NCBI RefSeq assembly: GCF_000761485.1
Contig: NZ_JPMX01000025.1
Location: forward strand, 1-64,000
DNA: 64,000 nt
DNA from: Modestobacter caceresii
GTDB taxonomy: Bacteria; Actinomycetota; Actinomycetes; Mycobacteriales; Geodermatophilaceae
Reading direction: 5' to 3'
A model generated the notes under the pieces. It had not been told where the DNA came from. It did not search any database and saw nothing but the letters and a program-made list of their open reading frames with translations. This document shows, in pieces, positions 16,796-25,015 of this stretch. Both the position numbers and the translations under genes were made by a program. The number at the start of each line of letters is the position of its first letter. Position 1 is the stretch's first letter.

Positions 16796-17251
16796 ATGCG
16801 CCGCTGTCTGATCGTCGCCAACCAGACCCTCACCACCGACACCCTCAGCGCGGCCGTGGAGGAGCGGGTCGCCGCCGAGACGCACGAGTTCCACGTCGTG
16901 GCACCGGCCACGCCGTTGGACGACCAGGTGGACGTCCCCAGCGCCTACCGGCACCTGGGCCCCGCTCCGGCGGACCGCGCCTACGCGCTCGCGGCGCAGC
17001 GCCTGGACCACGCCCTCGACCAGCTCGGGTCGCTGGGGGCCACGGTCACCGGCGAGGTGGGCGACCCGGACGCCCTGGAGGCGGTCCGCACCACGCTGCG
17101 CCACTTCACCGCCGACGAGATCATCGTCTCCACGCTGCCCCACGGGCTCTCCCGGTGGCTGCACCGCGACCTCCCGTCCCGGCTGCGCAAGGTCACCGGC
17201 GTCACGGTCACCCACCTGGTCGCCGACCAGGAGGCCGACGCGAGCACCTGA
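16796..17251 (+). CDS. Universal-stress-protein-like protein
   Basis: A 151-residue soluble alpha/beta protein. It starts with a hydrophobic strand and short turn (RRCLIVANQTLTTDTLSAAVEERVAAE), followed by FHVVAPATPLDD, a central acidic helix (LDHALDQLGSLGATVTGEVGDPDALEAV), and ends with EIIVSTLPHGLSRWLHRDLPSRLRKVTGVTVTHLVA. This alternation resembles UspA-like nucleotide-binding folds, but the usual G-X2-G-X9-G(S/T) site is not obvious. ATG 16796 has GGGAGG eight bases upstream. Function unknown; no operon partner. Confidence 0.65.
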   Translation: MRRCLIVANQTLTTDTLSAAVEERVAAETHEFHVVAPATPLDDQVDVPSAYRHLGPAPADRAYALAAQRLDHALDQLGSLGATVTGEVGDPDALEAVRTTLRHFTADEIIVSTLPHGLSRWLHRDLPSRLRKVTGVTVTHLVADQEADAST

Positions 17252-17289
17252 CCGGAGGCCGCGTCCCCGGACCCACCCCGGACGTGGGC

Positions 17290-17715
17290 TCATCGCGGGC
17301 GCAGGTCGACGCCGAGCTCGGCGGCCAGCGACCGCACCTGCCGGGTGATGTCGTCCCGGACGAGCCGCATCCGGTCCATGCCCTCGATGCCGCGCGCGGA
17401 CGGCTCGTCGACGTCCCAGGTCACGGAGCGGGTTCCGGGCACCGGCTCGACGCGGGCCTCCCGGCCGAGGGTCACCACGACGTCGGCGTCCCGCACCAGC
17501 TGCTCGGTGACCGGCTTCGGGTGCTCGCCGGTGATGTCGATGCCCAGCTCGGCCAGGGACCGGACCGACTGCTCGTTCAGCGCGTCGCCGGGCGCCGTCC
17601 CGGCGGAGCGCACCTCGACGGCGTCCCCGGCCAGGTCCGCCATCAGCGCCGCGGCCAGCTGCGACTTCCCGGAGTTGCGCGCGCAGACGAACAGCACGCT
17701 GGGCCGGCCGGTCAT
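17290..17715 (-). CDS. LMW phosphatase/ArsC paralogue with Lys in the P-loop
   Basis: A 141-residue low-molecular-weight phosphatase-fold protein at the end of the arsenic operon. The P-loop reads C11-A-R-N-S-G-K17-S, so the usual CX5R arginine is lysine. The second cysteine pair (MGCGDACP) of its neighbour is absent; the place reads VTLGREARVEPVPG. The DP-type acid is within TWDVDEPSARG. Some actinobacterial arsenate-mycothiol transferases have this form, from memory; here it may use mycothiol and mycoredoxin. ATG 17715 overlaps the stop of the upstream arsC as ATGA. Role as arsenate reductase is likely but not certain. Confidence 0.8.
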   Translation of the reverse strand: MTGRPSVLFVCARNSGKSQLAAALMADLAGDAVEVRSAGTAPGDALNEQSVRSLAELGIDITGEHPKPVTEQLVRDADVVVTLGREARVEPVPGTRSVTWDVDEPSARGIEGMDRMRLVRDDITRQVRSLAAELGVDLRPR

Positions 17716-18125
17716 CGGGTGACGGGCGCCTGCAGTTCGGCGAGCAGGCCGCGGATCCGGCCCTCGATCTCGTCCCGGATGGGGCGCACCGACTCGACCC
17801 CCTTGCCGGCCGGGTCCTCCAGGGCCCAGTCGAGGTACCGCTTGCCGGGGAAGACCGGGCAGGCGTCCCCGCAGCCCATGGTGATGACGACGTCGGAGGC
17901 CTCGACGGCGTCGGTGGTCAGCACCTTGGGCCGCTGGTCGGAGATGTCGATGCCGACCTCCGCCATCGCCGCGACCGCGGACGGGTTCACCTGGTCGCCG
18001 GGCACCGAGCCGGCCGAACGCACCTCGACGGCGTCGCCGGCCAGGTGGCGCAGCCACCCGGCGGCCATCTGGGAGCGGCCGGCGTTGTGCACGCAGACGA
18101 ACAGGACGCTGGGGCGGTCGTTCAC
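17712..18125 (-). CDS. arsC: Arsenate reductase ArsC (LMW-PTP fold)
   Basis: A 137-residue arsenate reductase, converting As(V) to As(III). P-loop C11-V-H-N-A-G-R17-S is complete. A second redox pair sits in ITMGCGDACPVFPGKRYLDW, as in thioredoxin/mycoredoxin-linked ArsC, with the general acid in WALEDPAGKG. GTG 18125 is supported by GAGGAG six bases upstream; an in-frame GTG at 18155 overlaps the previous stop as GTGA and is the alternative, adding ten residues. It lies between the CoA-disulfide-reductase-like enzyme and the second phosphatase paralogue, all co-oriented. Confidence 0.93.
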   Translation of the reverse strand: MNDRPSVLFVCVHNAGRSQMAAGWLRHLAGDAVEVRSAGSVPGDQVNPSAVAAMAEVGIDISDQRPKVLTTDAVEASDVVITMGCGDACPVFPGKRYLDWALEDPAGKGVESVRPIRDEIEGRIRGLLAELQAPVTR

Positions 18126-18151
18126 GGGGTTCTCCTCGGTCGTGCGGATGG

Positions 18152-19561
18152 TCACGCCAGCGCCGCCGATCGTGCGGCGCGGGCGGGGGGTCGGTGTTCG
18201 GAGCTCCAGGCCTGGGCGGCCAGCTGGACCGCGTCCCAGGGTGAGCCCAACGGCGGGGTGTAGGCCAGGTCCAGGTCGGCCAGGCCTTCCACCGTCATTG
18301 CGTGGAAGAGCGCGGTGGCGAAGACGTCGGCGCGCTTGGCGACCTCGCTGCCCAGCCGCCCGACCAGCTGGGCGCCGAGCAGCCGGCCGGTGTCGGCGTC
18401 GGCGGTGACCCGGACCGTGAGGGGCCGGGCGCCCGGGTAGTAGGCCTTGTGGTCGTCCGGGCGCGACTGGGTGGTGACCGGGCGGAACCCGGCGGTCCGT
18501 GCCTCGTGCTCGAGCAGACCGGTGCGGGCGACGACCAGGTCGAAGACCTTCACCACCTGGGTGCCGACGCTGCCGGCGAAGCGGGCGTGCCCGCCGACGG
18601 CGTTGGCCCCGGCGACCCGGCCCTGCTTGTGGGCCGTGGTGCCCAGCGGCAGGTAGGTGACGCCCATCAACCGGTGGTGGGTGACCACGCAGTCCCCGGC
18701 CGCCCAGACGTGCGGCAGCCCGGTGGCCATCGTCTCGTCCACAAGCACCGCACCACCGGCACCGGTCCGTGCCCCCGCGTCGACCAGCAGCTGCACGTCC
18801 GGGCGGACCCTGGTCACGACGAGCACCAGGTCGAAGGTCCGGTCCAACCCGTCCCCGGAGACCGCGATCCGGGCGTTGGCGGTGCGGGCCAGCCCGGTGA
18901 CGCCGGTGCCGGTGAGCACCTCGACCCCGTGGCCCTCCAGCTCGCTGCGGACCAGTGCACCCAACGCGGCATCCACGGTGGGCAGCACCTCGGCGGGGCG
19001 CTGGGCCACGGTGGTGGCGATGCCCCGGGCGACGAACGCCTCCGCCATCTCCACCCCGATGTAGCCGGCGCCCACGATCAGCACCGAGTGCACCGTGCGA
19101 CCGGTCAGACCGGCCAGCAGGGCATGGGTGTCGTCGATGGTGTGCAGCAGGTGGACGCCGTCGTCCGGCCCGAGACCGTTCGGTCCGCCGAGCCCGGTCA
19201 TCCGCGGCACGGCCGGGACGGCGCCGGTGCCCACGACGAGCTCGTCGTAGTCCAGCTGTTCCGGTGCGCCTTCCGGGCCGGTCACGGTGATCTGCTGACC
19301 CGCGACATCGATGGCGGTGGCGCGGGTGTCGACCCGCAGGGTCAGCCCGGCCGCCTCGAGGTCGGTGTGGCTGCGGTGGGCCAGGGACTGCCAGGGCTGC
19401 ACGTCCCCGGACACCAGGTACGGGATCCCGCAGATGGAGAAGTTGGGGTACGCGTCGGCCACCACGACGGTGACCTCGGCGGTCGGGTCGACCTCGCGGG
19501 CCCGCAGCCCGGCGGAGATGCCGGCGTCGCTGCCGCCGATGACGACCAGACGGCGGCTCAT
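18152..19561 (-). CDS. FAD-dependent disulfide reductase (CoA-disulfide reductase/NADH oxidase family)
   Basis: A 469-residue flavoprotein. FAD motif [21 protein letters not shown] at the N-terminus, redox-active Cys in [13 protein letters not shown] (about residue 44), NAD(P)H motif [17 protein letters not shown] (about 165-180), FAD-binding HVWAAGDCV, and a C-terminal dimerisation domain. One active cysteine instead of a CX4C pair is typical of CoA-disulfide reductase and NADH oxidase; there is no fused rhodanese domain. Within an arsenic operon it could recycle the low-molecular-weight thiol used by the ArsC proteins, which is inference. ATG 19561 overlaps the preceding arsC stop by 4 nt. 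Confidence 0.85.
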   Translation of the reverse strand: MSRRLVVIGGSDAGISAGLRAREVDPTAEVTVVVADAYPNFSICGIPYLVSGDVQPWQSLAHRSHTDLEAAGLTLRVDTRATAIDVAGQQITVTGPEGAPEQLDYDELVVGTGAVPAVPRMTGLGGPNGLGPDDGVHLLHTIDDTHALLAGLTGRTVHSVLIVGAGYIGVEMAEAFVARGIATTVAQRPAEVLPTVDAALGALVRSELEGHGVEVLTGTGVTGLARTANARIAVSGDGLDRTFDLVLVVTRVRPDVQLLVDAGARTGAGGAVLVDETMATGLPHVWAAGDCVVTHHRLMGVTYLPLGTTAHKQGRVAGANAVGGHARFAGSVGTQVVKVFDLVVARTGLLEHEARTAGFRPVTTQSRPDDHKAYYPGARPLTVRVTADADTGRLLGAQLVGRLGSEVAKRADVFATALFHAMTVEGLADLDLAYTPPLGSPWDAVQLAAQAWSSEHRPPARAARSAALA

Positions 19562-20199
19562 GCGCCGAGCTCGGCGAGCAGCCCCCGCACCCGCCCCTCG
19601 ACGTCGGCGGCGATCGCCTCGACCGCGGCCGGCGGCTGGCCGGCGGGGTCGGCCACGTTCCAGTCCAGGTACCGCTTGCCCGGGTAGACCGGGCAGGCGT
19701 CCCCGCAGCCCATGGTGATCACCACGTCCGCGGCCTGGACGACGTCGTCGTTCAGCGGCTTGGGGAAGGCGTCGGTCACCGTCATGCCGCGAGCCTCCAG
19801 CACCTCGAGCACGACCGGGTCGACCTGGTCGGCGGGCATCGAGCCCGCCGACCGGACGTGCACGCGCCCCTCGGACAGGTGCTCCACCATCGCCGCAGCC
19901 AGCTGCGAACGACCGGCGTTCTGCACGCAGACGAACAGGACCTCGGGCGCCTCCTTGGCCAGCGCTCCCTTGGCCTGGGCCAGGGCCGTGAGCCGCTCGG
20001 TGGCGAAGCGGCAGGTGAGCACCGGCAGGTGCGTCTTGACCCGGGCGGTGCGCCCCAGGGCGGCGTAGGACTCGAAGACCATCCGCTCGACGGTCTCCGC
20101 GCTGACCATGCCGGCGAACCGGGCCGACAGGTCCTCGACGTGCCGTCGGAGCACCACCTGGGGGTCCAGCAGTCCTGCGAAACGGGGCGTTGCGGTCAT
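19558..20199 (-). CDS. arsC: Arsenate reductase ArsC with N-terminal helical domain
   Basis: A 213-residue protein. The first 75-80 residues are a helical module (VVLRRHVEDLSARFAGMVSAETVERMVFESYAAL) resembling the three-helix-bundle dimerisation domain found ahead of some actinobacterial ArsC. The rest is an ArsC domain: VLFVCVQNAGRSQLA P-loop with intact CX5R, ITMGCGDACPVYPGKRYLDW cysteine pair and DPAG acid loop. ATG 20199 overlaps the ACR3 stop as ATGA. It would supply As(III) to the adjacent exporter; the added domain may set its oligomeric state. Confidence 0.9.
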   Translation of the reverse strand: MTATPRFAGLLDPQVVLRRHVEDLSARFAGMVSAETVERMVFESYAALGRTARVKTHLPVLTCRFATERLTALAQAKGALAKEAPEVLFVCVQNAGRSQLAAAMVEHLSEGRVHVRSAGSMPADQVDPVVLEVLEARGMTVTDAFPKPLNDDVVQAADVVITMGCGDACPVYPGKRYLDWNVADPAGQPPAAVEAIAADVEGRVRGLLAELGA

Positions 20200-21326
20200 C
20201 GGGACACTCCCTCGTTGCTGCGTGCCGGGACGGTGGGGTCGCCGGGGAACCAGCGCCGGGCGGCCCAGAGCGAGACGTAGACCAGGCCGACCAGCACCGG
20301 GACCTCGATCAGCGGCCCGACGACGCCGGCCAGCGCCTGCCCGGAGGTGACCCCGAAGGTGCCGATCGCCACCGCGATGGCGAGCTCGAAGTTGTTGCCG
20401 GCCGCGGTGAAGGCCAGGGTCGCGGTCTTGGCGTAGCCCAGCCCCAGCCGCATGCCGAGCAGGAACGACCCACCGAACATCAGCGCGAAGTAGGCCAGCA
20501 GCGGCAGCGCGATCCGGGCGACGTCCCACGGGTTGGAGGTGATCGCGTCGCCCTGGAGGGCGAAGAGCATGACGATGGTGAACAGCAGGCCGTAGAGGGC
20601 GACCGGACCGATCTTCGGCAGGAAGCTCCCCTCGTACCAGTCGCGGCCCTTGGCGCGCTCGCCGAGCGTGCGGGTCAGGAACCCGGCGACCAGCGGGATG
20701 CCGAGGAAGACCAGCACCGAGAGCACGATCGCCCAGAAGCTGAACTCCGCCGACGTGGTCGACAGCCCCAGCCAGCCGGGCAGCACCTGGAGGTAGAACC
20801 AGCCGAGGACGGCGAAGGCGAGGATCTGGAAGACCGAGTTGATCGCCACCAGGACGGCGCCGGCCTCGCGGTCACCGCAGGACAGGTCGTTCCAGATGAG
20901 CACCATGGCGATGCAGCGGGCCAGGCCCACGATGATCAGCCCGGTGCGGTACTCGGGCAGGTCGGGCAGCAGCAGCCAGGCCAGCGCGAACATCAGCGCC
21001 GGCCCGACCAGCCAGTTCAGCACCAGCGAGGCGCCGAGGAGCTTGCGGTCGCCGGTGACCCGGTCGAGCTCGGAGTAGCGGACCTTGGCCAGCACCGGGT
21101 ACATCATCAGCAGCAGCCCGATGGCGATCGGCAGGCTCACCTCACCGACCCGGACGGCGTCCAGGGCGTCGTCCAGCCCGGGGACGAACCGGCCGAGCAG
21201 CAGCCCGAGGACCATCGCGGCGACGATCCACACCGGCAGGAAGCGGTCCAGGGTCGACAACCGGGCCAGCACCGGTGTCTCGAGGTCGGTGCCGGAGCGG
21301 GGGGTCTCCGCGGCGAGATCGCTCAT
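20196..21326 (-). CDS. acr3: ACR3-type arsenite efflux permease
   Basis: A 376-residue, ten-helix BART-superfamily carrier that exports As(III) by proton antiport. The essential helix-4 cysteine is in ARCIAMVLIWN and the conserved helix-9 glutamate in TAAGNNFELAIAVAIG. GYAKTATLAFTAAGNNFE and the N-terminal LDRFLPVWI are typical of ACR3. ATG 21326 is the first codon of the operon; its promoter shares 117 bp with the divergent arsR and contains repeated TATCGA motifs. It leads the order acr3, arsC, flavoprotein, arsC, phosphatase paralogue. Confidence 0.95.
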   Translation of the reverse strand: MSDLAAETPRSGTDLETPVLARLSTLDRFLPVWIVAAMVLGLLLGRFVPGLDDALDAVRVGEVSLPIAIGLLLMMYPVLAKVRYSELDRVTGDRKLLGASLVLNWLVGPALMFALAWLLLPDLPEYRTGLIIVGLARCIAMVLIWNDLSCGDREAGAVLVAINSVFQILAFAVLGWFYLQVLPGWLGLSTTSAEFSFWAIVLSVLVFLGIPLVAGFLTRTLGERAKGRDWYEGSFLPKIGPVALYGLLFTIVMLFALQGDAITSNPWDVARIALPLLAYFALMFGGSFLLGMRLGLGYAKTATLAFTAAGNNFELAIAVAIGTFGVTSGQALAGVVGPLIEVPVLVGLVYVSLWAARRWFPGDPTVPARSNEGVSR

Positions 21327-21367
21327 GGGGGTGGGCTGCTCCTCGGCCCCGCGAGCGGGGCGTCGTG

Positions 21368-21435
21368 TATCGATGTCGGTCTATCGATGCAAGACGATGC
21401 CTGGCCTATCGACAGACGTCAATGCCGTGTCGATA
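21368..21435. promoter_or_regulatory. Cluster of TATCGA motifs: candidate ArsR operators of the divergent ars promoter
   Basis: Direct copies TATCGATG at 21368-21375 and 21382-21389 (14-bp spacing) are followed by TATCGAC at 21407-21413 and its inverted partner GTCGATA at 21429-21435, perfect 7-bp arms with 15 bp between. The region separates acr3 and arsR and is unusually AT-rich. Binding by the adjacent ArsR is inferred. Confidence 0.6.
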
Positions 21436-21443
21436 CTGGCCGG

Positions 21444-21836
21444 GTGAACACCAGTCGAACGGCGGACCGCCCCACCCTGGAGCTGGTCGACACGGGTGCG
21501 CCCGGGTGCTCCCCTGCCGAGCTCGCCGGCGCGATGAGCGCCGAGCAGGCCACCGACCTGGCCCGCACGCTCAAGGCGCTGGCGGACCCCGCGCGGCTCC
21601 GGGTGCTCGCCCTGGTGGCCGGCAACGAGGGCCGCGAGGTCTGCGTCTGCGACCTCACCGAGCCGCTGGGCCTGGCCCAGCCGACCGTGTCCCACCACCT
21701 CAAGGTGCTGGTGGACGCCGGCTTCCTCACCCGCGACAAGCGCGGGGTCTGGGCCTACTTCGCCCTGGTGCCCGGCGCGCTCGACGCGGTGGTGGACGCG
21801 CTGCCCGGCGTCCGTGGACGCAGCGGTCTCAGCTGA
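21444..21836 (+). CDS. arsR: Arsenic-responsive ArsR repressor
   Basis: A 130-residue winged-helix repressor. ALADPARLRVLALVAG leads into EVCVCDLTEPLGLAQPTVSHHLKVLVDAGF; Cys67 and Cys69 in the CVCDL motif are the classic As(III) ligands at the start of the DNA-binding helices, with Cys22 a possible third. Arsenite binding would release the divergent acr3 promoter. GTG 21444 is the start nearest the domain. Its last 8 bp overlap the end of the convergent TauE gene. This sensor type differs from the C-terminal-cysteine ArsR at 12394. Confidence 0.92.
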   Translation: MNTSRTADRPTLELVDTGAPGCSPAELAGAMSAEQATDLARTLKALADPARLRVLALVAGNEGREVCVCDLTEPLGLAQPTVSHHLKVLVDAGFLTRDKRGVWAYFALVPGALDAVVDALPGVRGRSGLS

Positions 21837-22662
21837 GGAGGGGCCGCAGGTTCTCCGTCCAGACGTCCCAGCCGACCCGGCCGATCAACGCGGTGACGAC
21901 GACCAGGAAGACGACCCTGATGAAGCGGCTGCCCCGGGCGGTCGCCGTCCGCGCACCCAGGTACGCCCCGAACGTGTTGGCCGCACCGAGGAGGAGACCC
22001 AGACCCCAGAAGACGGCGCCGTAGGGTGCGAAGAAGAGCAGGGCCCCCAGGTTGGTGGCGACGTTGACGATCTTGGCCTTGGCGCTGGCGTTGAGGAAGT
22101 CGTACCCCAGCAGCGAGACCATGGCGAACACGAGGAACGACCCGGTGCCCGGACCGAGGATGCCGTCGTAGAACCCGATCCCGGCGCCCGTGGCGGCGGC
22201 GACGCCGTGGTGGCGACGCCCGCTGTGGCGCAACGCGGTCACCTCCCCGAGGGAGGGACGCAGCACGGTGAACGCCGCGATCGCGATGAGCGCGACCACG
22301 ATGACCGGTTTGAACACGCTGGCCGGCAGCGCTGCGGCCACCGAGGCCCCCGCGAAGCTGCACACCAGAGCGACCCCCGCCATCGGGAAGGCGGTCCGCA
22401 GGTCGGGGTGCACGCGGCGGTAGTAGGTGACGGCGCTCGTCGTGGTGCCGAAGATGGAGGCCAGTTTGTTGGTCGCGAGGGCCTGGACCGGGCTCATCCC
22501 CGGGACCAGCAACAACGCGGGCAGCTGCAGGAGGCCGCCGCCACCGACGACGGCGTCGATCCACCCGGCTGCCAGTGCGGCGACCAGCACGAGCGCGAGC
22601 ACCTCGGGGGTCAGCCCCTCCGGGAGCAGGTCACCCGGGAACACGTGCGTCATCCCGGCCAC
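21829..22662 (-). CDS. TauE/SafE-family sulfite/organosulfur exporter-like protein
   Basis: A 277-residue membrane protein with about eight helices. The first half motif GWIDAVVGGGGLLQLPALLLVPG and TNKLASIFGTTTSAVTYYRR, and the second-half repeat GFYDGILGPGTGSFLVFAMV and NASAKAKIVNVATNLGALLFF, are the TauE/SafE signature. It would move a sulfonate, sulfite or similar anion. GTG 22662 has GGAG four bases upstream; ATG 22653 is the alternative. It faces arsR with an 8-bp overlap of the 3' ends. There is no sulfur gene nearby, so the substrate stays open. Confidence 0.85.
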   Translation of the reverse strand: MAGMTHVFPGDLLPEGLTPEVLALVLVAALAAGWIDAVVGGGGLLQLPALLLVPGMSPVQALATNKLASIFGTTTSAVTYYRRVHPDLRTAFPMAGVALVCSFAGASVAAALPASVFKPVIVVALIAIAAFTVLRPSLGEVTALRHSGRRHHGVAAATGAGIGFYDGILGPGTGSFLVFAMVSLLGYDFLNASAKAKIVNVATNLGALLFFAPYGAVFWGLGLLLGAANTFGAYLGARTATARGSRFIRVVFLVVVTALIGRVGWDVWTENLRPLLS

Positions 22663-22824
22663 GGACTCCTCTCCTCGGCCCGGTCGTCTCCCCGTCAACG
22701 GAACGGGGCGGCACGGCCGCTCACCGAGAGTCTGCGTCCCGCCCACCGTTGGTCCGTGCGACGACGCGTGAGAGCTCGGCGACTCCCCGTCGACGACCGC
22801 GGCTCACCCGCCGGACGGAGCCGT

Positions 22825-23748
22825 TCAGACCGTCGAGGTCCCGGCCTCCTGCGGCACCGGCACCGGCCGGCGCACCCGGGTGCGCCGGCGGGAGAGGGCC
22901 ACGCCCAGCAGACACACCCCGCCCCCGACGACGGCGAGCGCCGGGGGCACCTCGTCCAGCAGCACCCAGCCCAACAGCACGACGATCGGCGGCACCAGGT
23001 AGGTGGTCGCGCCCAGCCGGCCGGCGTCCATCCGGCGCAGCGCGTACGCCCAGGTGCTGAAGGCCAGTGCGGTCGGCACCGCGCCGAGGTAGACGGTGCC
23101 GGCGATCGAGGACGCGGGCGCGGTGCCCAGCTCGTCGACGAGCACCCCGGCCCAGGGCAGGCAGCACACCGCCCCCATCGCGCAGGCGGTGAAGGTGACC
23201 TGCAGGGCGGGCAGCCGGCGCAGCAGCGGCTTCTGCGCCACCACGCCCGCGGCGTAGGTGACCGCCGCGACCACGCACAGGACGACGCCCAGCAGGTCGG
23301 CCCCGGCGTCACGGGTGGCGAAGCCGATCAGCAGCACCCCGCAGAAGGCCACGCCCAGGCCGATGACCAGCCAGCGCGGGAAGCCCTCGCCCAGCAGCAG
23401 GCCGGCGAAGACCGCGATCAGCACCGGGCCGATGTTGACCAGCATCGCCGTGGTGCCGGCGTCCAGGTGCTGCTCGGCGGCGTTGAGCGCCAGGTTGTAG
23501 ATGCCGAACCAGCCGATCCCGCACACGGCGAGCAGCCGCCACTCCCCCGCCGTCGGGGCCACCCAGCCGCGCCGGGCGAGCAGCGCCCCCAGGACGGCGG
23601 TGCCGACGACCAGCCGGCCGAGTGCCAGGGCCCCGGGCGAGAGGTCCTCGCCGACCGCGCGGATGCCGATGAACGCCGACGCCCAGGCCAGGACGGTGAC
23701 GGTGACGGCGAGGAGGGTGAGCGGTTCGCGCGGGACGGGGCTGGACAC
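22825..23748 (-). CDS. EamA/DMT-family transporter
   Basis: A 307-residue membrane protein with ten predicted helices in two EamA repeats. Repeat 1 starts LLAVTVTVLAWASAFIGIRAV with PGALALGRLVVGTAVL; repeat 2 starts GADLLGVVLCVVAAVTYAAGVVAQKPLL and ends TTYLVPPIVVLLGWVLLDEVPPALAVVGGGVCLLG. The protein ends in an Arg-rich tail. GTG 23748 is the start. DMT exporters move amino acids or other metabolites; substrate unknown. Transcribed alone, with 162 bp upstream of the neighbouring TauE gene in which I see no feature. Confidence 0.85.
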   Translation of the reverse strand: MSSPVPREPLTLLAVTVTVLAWASAFIGIRAVGEDLSPGALALGRLVVGTAVLGALLARRGWVAPTAGEWRLLAVCGIGWFGIYNLALNAAEQHLDAGTTAMLVNIGPVLIAVFAGLLLGEGFPRWLVIGLGVAFCGVLLIGFATRDAGADLLGVVLCVVAAVTYAAGVVAQKPLLRRLPALQVTFTACAMGAVCCLPWAGVLVDELGTAPASSIAGTVYLGAVPTALAFSTWAYALRRMDAGRLGATTYLVPPIVVLLGWVLLDEVPPALAVVGGGVCLLGVALSRRRTRVRRPVPVPQEAGTSTV

Positions 23749-23848
23749 GCACCGGACGGTAGGGGGCGCCGCCGACGGGATCCGGCGGTTTCCGGTCGTC
23801 GCACCCGCATTGGCCGTCCCGCCCCGGACGATGGCCGGATCGATGCGG

Positions 23849-24520
23849 TCAGACCGGAGACCCCGGGTCCGGGTGGTCGGCGAGGAACCGCTCCGCCCGC
23901 CCGGCTTCTCGGCGCATCAGCACGGCGGCCACCACGAGACCTCCCCCGACCAGCACGGTGATCACCTCGTTCAGCTGCGTCGGCGCACCGATCGTCCGCC
24001 CCAGCTGCTGGAGGACGACGCCGACGACCAGCAGCGCCTGGTGCTGCTGGAGCACCAGGCGCTGCGCCAGGTCCCGGGCCAGCGGCAGCCGCGCCGGATC
24101 GACCTCCGCACGGCCCCGCACCTGTGCGAGCAGTCCGCGTCGCTGGCCTCGGCTGAGCACGTTGGTCGGCTGCCGCTGCCACCACGCGATCCGGAACAGC
24201 CCGATCCGCCACGCGACGACCAGGTAGCCGATCATCACCGCCAGGCCGGCGCCCTGGACGACGAGGCCGGCAACCACCCACCCTCCGGACGAGCCGGGGT
24301 CGGGCACCAGCGAAGCCCCGGCCAGCACCGCCAGGAGCACCCCGGCGGCCACCGCCAGCAGCATCCCGGCGAGCGCCCACGACCAGCGGAGCAGCCGGGA
24401 ACGGCGCAGCAACCGCTCGGCGGTGCTGCTCGGCGCGCCGTGCAGCACCGAGACAGCCTCGGCCCAGCGTGGGTCGTCGTCGGTCTGCGCAGGTCCGGTG
24501 CGCGGGGAGGTCGCGTCCAC
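23849..24520 (-). CDS. Hypothetical membrane protein, about four helices
   Basis: A 223-residue protein not recognised. After a polar 45-residue N-terminus, hydrophobic segments are WSWALAGMLLAVAAGVLLAVLAG, GWVVAGLVVQGAGLAVMIGYLVV, ALLVVGVVLQQLG and EVITVLVGGGLVVAAVLM. Between helices 2 and 3 is a basic stretch with WWQRQPTNVLSRGQRRGLLAQVRG. The tail is polar (AGRAERFLADHPDPGSPV). GTG 24520 is used as start because the frame runs to a GTG just inside the divergent gap. It is divergent from the SRPBCC gene by 63 bp. Confidence 0.65.
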   Translation of the reverse strand: MDATSPRTGPAQTDDDPRWAEAVSVLHGAPSSTAERLLRRSRLLRWSWALAGMLLAVAAGVLLAVLAGASLVPDPGSSGGWVVAGLVVQGAGLAVMIGYLVVAWRIGLFRIAWWQRQPTNVLSRGQRRGLLAQVRGRAEVDPARLPLARDLAQRLVLQQHQALLVVGVVLQQLGRTIGAPTQLNEVITVLVGGGLVVAAVLMRREAGRAERFLADHPDPGSPV

Positions 24521-24583
24521 GGCGGCAGCGTGCCGGACGCGATCGTGGAGTTCCAGTCGGTGGGCTGCGGCACCATGCGGGGC

Positions 24584-24982
24584 ATGCGCACCGAGTCCCG
24601 CCACCTGAGCGTCTCCATCGACCGCCCCGCCGCTGAGGTCTACGCCTGGGTCCGCGACCCGGCCCACCTGCCGCTGTGGGCCGCCGGCCTGGCCAGCGGC
24701 ATCCGGCGGGAGCGCGGCGAGTGGGTGGCGGACTCCCCGATGGGCCGCGTGCTCGTGCGGTTCGTGCCGGTCAACGAGTACGGGGTGCTCGACCACGACG
24801 TCGTCCTGCCCGACGGCACGACCACCACCAACCCGGTGCGGGTGCTCGCCGACGGCGCCGGCAGCGAGGTGGTCTTCACCCTCCGCCAGGCGGCGGGCGC
24901 CACGGCGGAGGAGTTCGACGACGACACCGCGGCGGTGGCCGCCGACCTCGAGACCCTGAAGCGGGTGCTCGAGGCCGGCTGA
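24584..24982 (+). CDS. SRPBCC-family (START-like) protein
   Basis: A 132-residue single-domain protein. The first strand and helix, RHLSVSIDRPAAEVYAWVRDPAHLPLWAAGL, are the usual polyketide-cyclase/SRPBCC start, and the C-terminal long helix is DDDTAAVAADLETLKRVLEAG. In between comes EVVFTLRQAAGAT. The fold binds hydrophobic ligands; specific ligand unknown. ATG 24584 starts two residues before the domain; an in-frame ATG at 24575 is possible. No obvious partner gene. Confidence 0.75.
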   Translation: MRTESRHLSVSIDRPAAEVYAWVRDPAHLPLWAAGLASGIRRERGEWVADSPMGRVLVRFVPVNEYGVLDHDVVLPDGTTTTNPVRVLADGAGSEVVFTLRQAAGATAEEFDDDTAAVAADLETLKRVLEAG

Positions 24983-25015
24983 CCCCACGGCTCGTCGGCC
25001 CAGCGCTGGTGGGTC

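Noticed and set aside
17252-21836. Arsenic region as a recent mobile island
   Set aside because: No transposase, integrase, direct-repeat boundary or shift in base composition was visible; gain by transfer cannot be shown from this window.
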